Below, one piece after another: positions 4,725 through 9,610 of a stretch of 9,610 nt of DNA. The number at the start of each line of letters is the position of its first letter. Positions within the stretch are counted from its first letter, which is position 1. This DNA is from JASFRI01 sp050115015 (lineage in GTDB: Bacteria > Acidobacteriota > Polarisedimenticolia > CBDVAL01), in assembly GCA_050115015.1 (NCBI GenBank), contig JASFRI010000150.1:1-9610 (forward strand), written 5' to 3'. The position numbers and the translations under genes are program-made. The notes under the pieces are model-generated. The model had not been told where the DNA came from and ran no database searches. It saw nothing but the letters and a program-made list of their open reading frames with translations.

Positions 4725-7436
4725 ATGTTCACCTGCCCCAGCTGCGGCGCCGAGGCTCCGGCAGGCAGCCGCTTCTGCCCCGCCTGCGCGGCCCCGCTGA
4801 GCCCTTCCTCCGACGTGCCGACCCGGATGGAGACGCCCCGGAAACCGGCCAGCGCCGAACCGGTCACGTCCTCGAGCTGGGGCTCCTCGAGCGCCGCCTC
4901 CCACGGCCGCTTCCTGCCGGGGGCGGTGCTCGCCGACCGCTACCGGATCATCGGCCTGCTCGGCAAGGGGGGGATGGGCGAGGTCTACCGCGCCGACGAC
5001 CTGAAGCTCGGCCAGCCGGTGGCCCTCAAGTTCCTGCCGGGCGCCCTGGACGAGAACGATATCCGGCTGCAGCGCTTCTTCAACGAGGTGCGCACGGCGC
5101 GCCAGGTGACCCACCCGAACGTCTGCCGCGTCTACGATCTCGGCGAGCTGGACGGCGAGCACTTCCTCTCCATGGAGTACGTCGACGGCGAGGACCTGGC
5201 CTCGCTGCTGCGGCGGATCGGCCGGCTCCCGGAGGAGAAGGCGGTGCAGATCGCCCGCCAGATCTGCGCCGGACTGGCCGCGGCCCACGAGCAGGGCATC
5301 CTGCACCGGGATCTCAAGCCGGCCAACGTGATGATCGACGGCCGGGGGAGAGTACGGATCACCGACTTCGGCCTCGCGGGCCTGGCGCAGGAGATCCACG
5401 AGGCGGACGTCCGGAGCGGCACGCCGGCCTACATGGCGCCGGAGCAGCTCGCCGGCAAGGAGGTCTCCGCCCGGAGCGACATCTATTCCCTGGGCCTCGT
5501 CCTCTACGAGATCTTCACCGGCAAGACCGCGTTCCAGGCGAACAGCGTCGCGGAGCTGCTGCGGCTGCAGCAGGAGACCACGCCGACGAACCCGTCGAGC
5601 CATGTCCAGGGGTTCGACCCGGCGGTGGAGCGCGTCATCCTGCGCTGCCTGGAGCCCGAGCCGGCCCGGCGGCCCGCGTCGGCCCTCACCGTGGCGGCGG
5701 CCCTGCCCGGCGGGGACCCGCTGGCCGCGGCGCTGGCGGCGGGGGAGACCCCGTCCCCCGAGATGGTCGCCGAGGCGGGGGACGCGGGAGGGCTGCGGCC
5801 CGCGGCGGCCATCGCCTTCCTCGCGACGCTGCTGCTCGGCCTGCTCGCCGTCGGGCTGCTGCGGCCGCACACGAACCTAATCGGCCTGACCCCCATGGAG
5901 AAGTCGCCGGAGGTGCTCGCCGACCGGGCCCGGGAGATCGCCGTCGACCTGGGCTACGACGAGAAGCCGGTGGACACCGCCATCGGAACCTGGTTCAACG
6001 GCGGCTTCTACCGCCACATCGGGGAGCAGGACGACCCGGATCGCTGGGAGGCGTTCCGCGCCGGACGTCCCCCGGTCTTCGGCCTCTGGTACCGCTCGAG
6101 CCCGAGGCTCATGGTCCCCACCAACCGCTCGGCGAGGGTCACCCTGGTCGACCCCCGGCCGGCGATCTCGGGGATGGTCACCGTGGAGGTGGATTCCATG
6201 GGCCGGCTCTCCCTGTTCCGGGCGATTCCCCCGCAGGTGGCGGGCCCCGCGGAGGAGGCCCCGGAGCCGGACTGGGGAGCCCTGTTCGCGGCCGCCGACC
6301 TGGACATGGACACCTTCGTCCGGGCGGACCCGGAGTGGGTTCCCTACGACTACGCCGATCGCCGGGCGGCCTGGACCGGTCCGATCCCCGAGGACCCGGA
6401 GCTGACGGTCCGGGTCGAGGCGGCGGCGTTCCGCGGGAAGCCGGTGTTCTTCACGATCGTCGAGCCCTGGACCCGCCCCTCGCGGATTCAAGCCCGGGAG
6501 GTCGCCGGTCGCGAGCGGGCGGCGGCGATCATCGTCGGGGTCATCTTCACCGTCATGATGGTGGCCCTCCTGTTCTTCCTCCGGCGGAATCTCCTGGGTG
6601 GACGCGGCGATCGCAAGGGGGCCTTCCGGCTGGCGCTGTTCCTGATCTTCGCCGAGCTGATCGTCTGGGCCTGCGCCGCCAGCCACGTGCCGGAGCTCAA
6701 TCCCGAGCTGGGCCTGTTCGTCACCGCACTCGTGAGGTCGATCGGCGTCGGCGGGATCGCCTGGGTGATCTACATCGCGCTGGAGCCCTACGTGCGGCGC
6801 CTCTGGCCCGACGCGTTGATCGGCTGGAACCGGCTGCTCCAGGGGCGGCTCCGGGACCCGATGGTCGGCCGGGACGTGCTGGCCGGCGGGAGCCTGGCCG
6901 CGGTGAGCTCCGTCGTGTTCACGGTCCACTACCTCGTGCCGGCGTGGCTCGGGATGCCGCCCCACTCTCCGGGCGGCTTCAACACCGATACCGTCCTCGG
7001 GGTACGGCTGCAGCTGTCGGTGGTGCTGGACTACCTGACCTGGTCGATTCTCCTGCCGATGATCGTCCTGGCGGGGCTGCAGCTGCTGCGTGTGCTGCTG
7101 CGCAGGCAGTGGCTGGCGGTGGCGGCGCTGTTCGCGATCACCGTCGTGGCCTCGGGAATCGACTTCGACCACTTCTGGGTGGACGGCATCCTGAACATGG
7201 TGACCTGGGGCCTCGCCCTGTTCGTCCTGCTGCGCTACGGCCTACTAGCGCTGATCGCCTACCATTTCTTCAGGAGGATGATCGGCACCTTCGTGCAGAC
7301 GACGGATTTTTCCACCTGGTACGGCCAGCCGGCCCTGGTCGCCTGCCTGCTCCTGCTGGCCCTGGGCGGCTACGCGTTCTACCTCTCCCTCGCGGGCCGG
7401 CCGGTCTTCGGCGGTCTCAAGGAGTTGGAGTCCTGA
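4725..7436 (+). CDS. Zinc-ribbon Ser/Thr protein kinase with polytopic membrane C-terminus
   Basis: The 903-residue product opens with a zinc ribbon (Cys4, Cys7, Cys18, Cys21), then a low-complexity linker and a complete Hanks-type kinase domain at about 73-320. That domain has the glycine loop GKGGMGEV (80-87), ATP lysine Lys102, helix-C Glu121, HRDLKPAN with catalytic Asp196, DFG at 214-216, activation-loop Thr233 and APE at 238-240. All catalytic residues are present, so it should be active in the cytoplasm. A transmembrane helix (about 358-380) leads to an extracytoplasmic region of about 218 residues (381-598) containing WYRSSPRLMVP and the EWVPYDYADRRAAW segment. About eight more helices follow (roughly 599-890), ending in the conserved-looking STWYGQPALVA and AGRPVFGGL. 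I associate this architecture with Acidobacteriota-type sensor kinases. I chose ATG 4725 because the zinc ribbon begins there; upstream in-frame sequence (to 4518) is repeat DNA. No ribosome binding site is visible. The ligand and targets are unknown. Confidence 0.92.
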   Translation: MFTCPSCGAEAPAGSRFCPACAAPLSPSSDVPTRMETPRKPASAEPVTSSSWGSSSAASHGRFLPGAVLADRYRIIGLLGKGGMGEVYRADDLKLGQPVALKFLPGALDENDIRLQRFFNEVRTARQVTHPNVCRVYDLGELDGEHFLSMEYVDGEDLASLLRRIGRLPEEKAVQIARQICAGLAAAHEQGILHRDLKPANVMIDGRGRVRITDFGLAGLAQEIHEADVRSGTPAYMAPEQLAGKEVSARSDIYSLGLVLYEIFTGKTAFQANSVAELLRLQQETTPTNPSSHVQGFDPAVERVILRCLEPEPARRPASALTVAAALPGGDPLAAALAAGETPSPEMVAEAGDAGGLRPAAAIAFLATLLLGLLAVGLLRPHTNLIGLTPMEKSPEVLADRAREIAVDLGYDEKPVDTAIGTWFNGGFYRHIGEQDDPDRWEAFRAGRPPVFGLWYRSSPRLMVPTNRSARVTLVDPRPAISGMVTVEVDSMGRLSLFRAIPPQVAGPAEEAPEPDWGALFAAADLDMDTFVRADPEWVPYDYADRRAAWTGPIPEDPELTVRVEAAAFRGKPVFFTIVEPWTRPSRIQAREVAGRERAAAIIVGVIFTVMMVALLFFLRRNLLGGRGDRKGAFRLALFLIFAELIVWACAASHVPELNPELGLFVTALVRSIGVGGIAWVIYIALEPYVRRLWPDALIGWNRLLQGRLRDPMVGRDVLAGGSLAAVSSVVFTVHYLVPAWLGMPPHSPGGFNTDTVLGVRLQLSVVLDYLTWSILLPMIVLAGLQLLRVLLRRQWLAVAALFAITVVASGIDFDHFWVDGILNMVTWGLALFVLLRYGLLALIAYHFFRRMIGTFVQTTDFSTWYGQPALVACLLLLALGGYAFYLSLAGRPVFGGLKELES

Positions 7437-7524
7437 GCGTCCCGTGTGGGCTCCGGCGGTCCGGGGGGGCGCCCTCCTCCCCGCGAACGCTCCCTCCGAC
7501 GGACCGCAGCATCGCGGGGATTCC

Positions 7525-9132
7525 ATGACCGGGGCCGGACGTCCGTCGGCTGCCCACCGTGGGACACCCGCGCGAGGAGAGCGCGGCTTCGCCATCGCGG
7601 TCACGCTGGCGTATGCGCTGGTGGCCGCCTTCGGGATGGTCCACCACGAGCCGTGGCGGGACGAGCTGCAGGCCTGGATGGTCGTCACCGACGCGGACTC
7701 CCTCGCCGGCGTCTACGGGAACATGCGCTACGAGGGGAACCCGATGCTCTGGCAGGCGTTCCTCTTCGGGCTGTCGCGGATCACCGACGACCCGCGGATC
7801 ATGCAGGGCTTCCACCTGCTGATCGCCATCGCCTTCGTCTGGGTCTTCAGCCGGTACGCTCCGTTCACGCGGCTGCAGCGGCTGCTGTTCCCCTTCGGCT
7901 ACTTCGCGCTGTTCGAGTACGGCCTGATCAGCCGGAACTACGCCTTCGGGGTGCTGCTGCTGGGGATCGCCTGCGCCCTCTACGGGGATCGGACCCGGCG
8001 CTACCCGTGGCTCGGCCTGGTCCTGCTGCTGCTGGCGAACACGTCGCTCTACGGGATGGTGATCGTCGGGGGGCTGACGGCGACGCTCGCCGTGGACTTC
8101 CTCTCCCGGCGCTCCGAGGCCGCCTTCGCGGGTCGGGGGCCCGCCCTGGCGCTCTGCCTGATCCTCGCGGCGGTCGGCGTGGGACTTTCGGCATACCAGA
8201 TCTGGCCCGAGCCGGATAACACGTTCTTCGTCCCCTACCCGGAGACCCCTTTCGATCCGACCCGCCTCGCGTTCGTGGCCTCGAAGATCTTCGCCGCCTA
8301 CGTGCCGATCCCGGAGATCGCCTCGCCCCACTGGTGGAACACGAACGCGTTCGTCGGCGAGGGCTCGCCGCTGAACGGCGTCCTGGCCCTGGTCGCGCTG
8401 GGGGCGGGGACCCTGGTGTTCCTGGGTAAGCCCCGCGTCCTGTTCCTCTACCTCGCCACGAACGGGATCCTGCTGTTCCTGTTCTACCTGACGCTGCTGT
8501 CCAGCGCCCGCTACTACGGCCACTTCTTCCTGCTGCTGCTCGCGTGCGCGTGGATCGCCCGCGGCGAGCCGTCGCACCGTTACCGGAGACCCGGGCTCGA
8601 GCGGCTGGCGGAGACGGGCCGCCTCGCGGCGGGGCGGTTCCTGACGTTCGTGCTGGCGGCGAACCTCCTGGGAGGGGCGACGGCCTACGGCAAGGACCTC
8701 CGCGAGCCGTTCACCGTCACGGGGGAGGTCGCGGCCTGGGTGCGGGCGAGCCCCTGGGCGGACCTGCCCGCCGTGGCGGCGACGGATTTCCAGACGTCCC
8801 CGCTGTCGGCGCTGCTGCGGCGCAAGCTCTACTATCCCGAGCAGCGGGAGCTCGGCAGCTTCCTGGTCTGGGATCGCGACCGGAAGGACCTCATCGATCT
8901 CGACGACGTCGCGGCCGCCGTGCGGGCCGTGGCGAGGCCCGGGGAGCGTGCCCTGCTGATCCTGAGCTTCCCGCCCGAGGCGATCCGGGACGGGCGGCGC
9001 CAGCGGATCCTCCGCGGGAACCTGGCCCCGGACATCCGGATCCGGCACCTGCGGTCGTTCCCCCCCGGGGTGGTCGCCGACGAGACGTACCATCTATATA
9101 TCGCGGAGCGGGACCCGGCGCCGGCCGGTTGA
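7525..9132 (+). CDS. Polytopic membrane protein, GT-C glycosyltransferase-like
   Basis: The 535-residue product has about 10 predicted membrane helices between residues 21 and 388, then a soluble domain of about 147 residues. Immediately after helix 1 the extracytoplasmic loop carries HHEPWRDELQAW, with an Asp46-Glu47 pair, followed by NMRYEGNPMLWQ. An acidic pair in the first loop is the signature of GT-C glycosyltransferases (GT39/PMT/ArnT-like), which use lipid-linked sugars outside the cytoplasmic membrane. Two more features fit: LISRNYAFGVLLLGIACALY in the middle helices and a second exposed loop PHWWNTNAF. I cannot name a substrate. ATG 7525 was chosen because GGGGA lies 5 nt upstream and the sequence before it (a GTG at 7444 is possible) reads as unstructured, with no ribosome binding site. 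The gene follows the kinase after 88 nt and is probably co-transcribed. Its partner could be envelope polysaccharide or protein glycosylation. Confidence 0.75.
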   Translation: MTGAGRPSAAHRGTPARGERGFAIAVTLAYALVAAFGMVHHEPWRDELQAWMVVTDADSLAGVYGNMRYEGNPMLWQAFLFGLSRITDDPRIMQGFHLLIAIAFVWVFSRYAPFTRLQRLLFPFGYFALFEYGLISRNYAFGVLLLGIACALYGDRTRRYPWLGLVLLLLANTSLYGMVIVGGLTATLAVDFLSRRSEAAFAGRGPALALCLILAAVGVGLSAYQIWPEPDNTFFVPYPETPFDPTRLAFVASKIFAAYVPIPEIASPHWWNTNAFVGEGSPLNGVLALVALGAGTLVFLGKPRVLFLYLATNGILLFLFYLTLLSSARYYGHFFLLLLACAWIARGEPSHRYRRPGLERLAETGRLAAGRFLTFVLAANLLGGATAYGKDLREPFTVTGEVAAWVRASPWADLPAVAATDFQTSPLSALLRRKLYYPEQRELGSFLVWDRDRKDLIDLDDVAAAVRAVARPGERALLILSFPPEAIRDGRRQRILRGNLAPDIRIRHLRSFPPGVVADETYHLYIAERDPAPAG

Positions 9133-9209
9133 CACGCCCCCGGCCCACCCCGACAATCAGGGATCCCGCGCTCCGGCCTCCCCGGGCGCGGCATCGCAGG
9201 AGGCAAGCC

Positions 9210-9575
9210 GTGTTCGTCGTCACGAATCGCATCCCCGTCGCCGAGGGTCACGAGGCGGATTTCGAGGACCGCTTCCGGAACCGGGCCCATCTCATCGACC
9301 GCTCCCCGGGCTTCATCAAGAACCAGGTGCTACGCCCGGTCCAGCGGCGCTTCAACCACAAGACCGGCGAGTTCGAGGAGTCCACCGAGCAGGGCTACTA
9401 CCTGGTCCAGACGTACTGGGAGACCGAGCAGGCCTTCTGGGACTGGACGTCCAGCGAGTCGTTCCGGGAGGCGCACAGCAACCGCCCGCCGGCGGAGATG
9501 TTCGCGGGCTCCAGCGTTCTGGAGATCCACGAGGTGTGTCTCAGCACGGATGCCGCCGAGGCCGCGGAGGGCTGA
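9210..9575 (+). CDS. Antibiotic biosynthesis monooxygenase-fold protein, IsdG/MhuD-like heme-degrading candidate
   Basis: The 121-residue product is a single ferredoxin-like ABM domain. It lines up by eye with the heme oxygenases IsdG and MhuD. The Asn-Trp-His triad is present as Asn6 (VVTNRIPV), Trp70 (LVQTYWET) and His89 (SFREAHSN). Also shared are FRNRAHLIDRSPGF with QVLRPV, and the C-terminal strand SVLEIHEVCL. Such enzymes dimerise in the cytosol and break heme open to release iron. A stretch at about 46-60 (RRFNHKTGEFEES) is longer than the matching MhuD loop. The start is GTG at 9210, because AGGAGG (9198-9203) sits 6 nt upstream; in-frame sequence further upstream overlaps the membrane-protein gene. 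It follows that gene by 77 nt. Other ABM proteins have different or unknown substrates, so heme is an inference. Confidence 0.85.
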   Translation: MFVVTNRIPVAEGHEADFEDRFRNRAHLIDRSPGFIKNQVLRPVQRRFNHKTGEFEESTEQGYYLVQTYWETEQAFWDWTSSESFREAHSNRPPAEMFAGSSVLEIHEVCLSTDAAEAAEG

Positions 9576-9610
9576 TGCGACGGCCCGTGGTGGGCGGCTC
9601 GCCCTGCGGC
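9575..9610 (+). CDS. Possible 5' end of a further gene, truncated by the window
   Basis: An ATG at 9575 shares one base with the monooxygenase stop (TGATG), and GGAGG (9566-9570) lies 4 nt upstream, the arrangement expected for translational coupling. Only 12 codons are visible (MRRPVVGGSPCG), too few to recognise a family. It could equally be a chance ATG. Confidence 0.35.
   Translation, partial: MRRPVVGGSPCG

Noticed and set aside
3347..4867. Long 506-residue open frame on the minus strand opposite the pirin gene.
   Set aside because: It is an antisense shadow in GC-rich DNA, with biased Arg/Pro/His composition, no ribosome binding site and no domain. The plus strand encodes an unmistakable pirin.
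4725..7436. Membrane region of the kinase as a CPBP-type intramembrane protease.
   Set aside because: The expected EExxxR motif and the paired His motifs in helices are not found; only an isolated FTVHY is present.
7444..7524. Upstream GTG start adding 27 residues to the GT-C-like protein.
   Set aside because: No ribosome binding site precedes the GTG, and the added residues show no helix or motif. ATG 7525 has GGGGA at a suitable distance.
4679..7528. 949-residue open frame overlapping the kinase in another plus-strand frame.
   Set aside because: Its composition is dominated by Arg, Gly, Pro and Ala, a typical frame-shifted reading of a high-GC gene. The kinase motifs lie in the other frame.
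7417..9093. 558-residue minus-strand open frame opposite the GT-C-like gene.
   Set aside because: It is an antisense shadow rich in Arg, Gln, Glu and Pro. The opposite strand has coherent membrane helices and a supported start.

Overview
The window is high-GC bacterial chromosome (roughly 65-70% G+C by eye) with dense codon bias and no rRNA, tRNA, CRISPR array or intact transposase. The best taxonomic hint is the large Ser/Thr kinase. Its zinc-ribbon N-terminus, cytoplasmic kinase domain and polytopic C-terminal membrane region form an architecture I associate mainly with Acidobacteriota and related soil or sediment lineages. A DUF4382 lipoprotein and a TipAS-type MerR regulator are compatible with that. 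The assignment is an inference and needs a database search.

Layout. (1) 24-1016, minus: a Kv-beta-like aldo/keto reductase. It is divergent from (2) 1298-2032, plus: a MerR regulator with a TipAS-like effector domain. Directly upstream of the regulator lies a textbook MerR-type promoter, with a 19-bp spacer holding a perfect 7-3-7 dyad, so autoregulation is likely and control of the reductase is possible. (3) 2033-2377: a convergent intergenic region with two nearly identical GC hairpins, one behind each gene. (4) 2378-2938, minus: a small DUF4382 lipoprotein with a clear lipobox. (5) 2939-3451: non-coding, holding a MITE-like element of about 237 bp bounded by perfect 23-bp inverted repeats, then a 13-bp tandem duplication and a G-tract cluster that runs into the next ribosome binding site. 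(6) 3452-4315, plus: a pirin-family bicupin with a complete metal site. (7) 4316-4724: a GC-rich region of direct repeats and short hairpins. (8) 4725-9610, plus: a probable co-directional cluster of a zinc-ribbon/STPK/polytopic membrane kinase, a polytopic GT-C-like membrane protein, an IsdG/MhuD-type heme-degrading monooxygenase candidate, and a possible next gene that starts on the monooxygenase stop codon and runs off the window.

How the genes may work together. The left part looks like a small stress or xenobiotic-response module, in which a ligand-sensing MerR protein sits beside an NADPH-dependent carbonyl reductase. The right part combines a membrane signalling kinase with an envelope glycosyltransferase-like protein and a putative heme oxygenase. 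Gaps of 88 and 77 nt permit one transcript but do not prove it. No clearly new defence or mobile system is visible. The most unusual items are the MITE-like element, the repeat-rich leader of the kinase, and the kinase's multi-pass C-terminal region.
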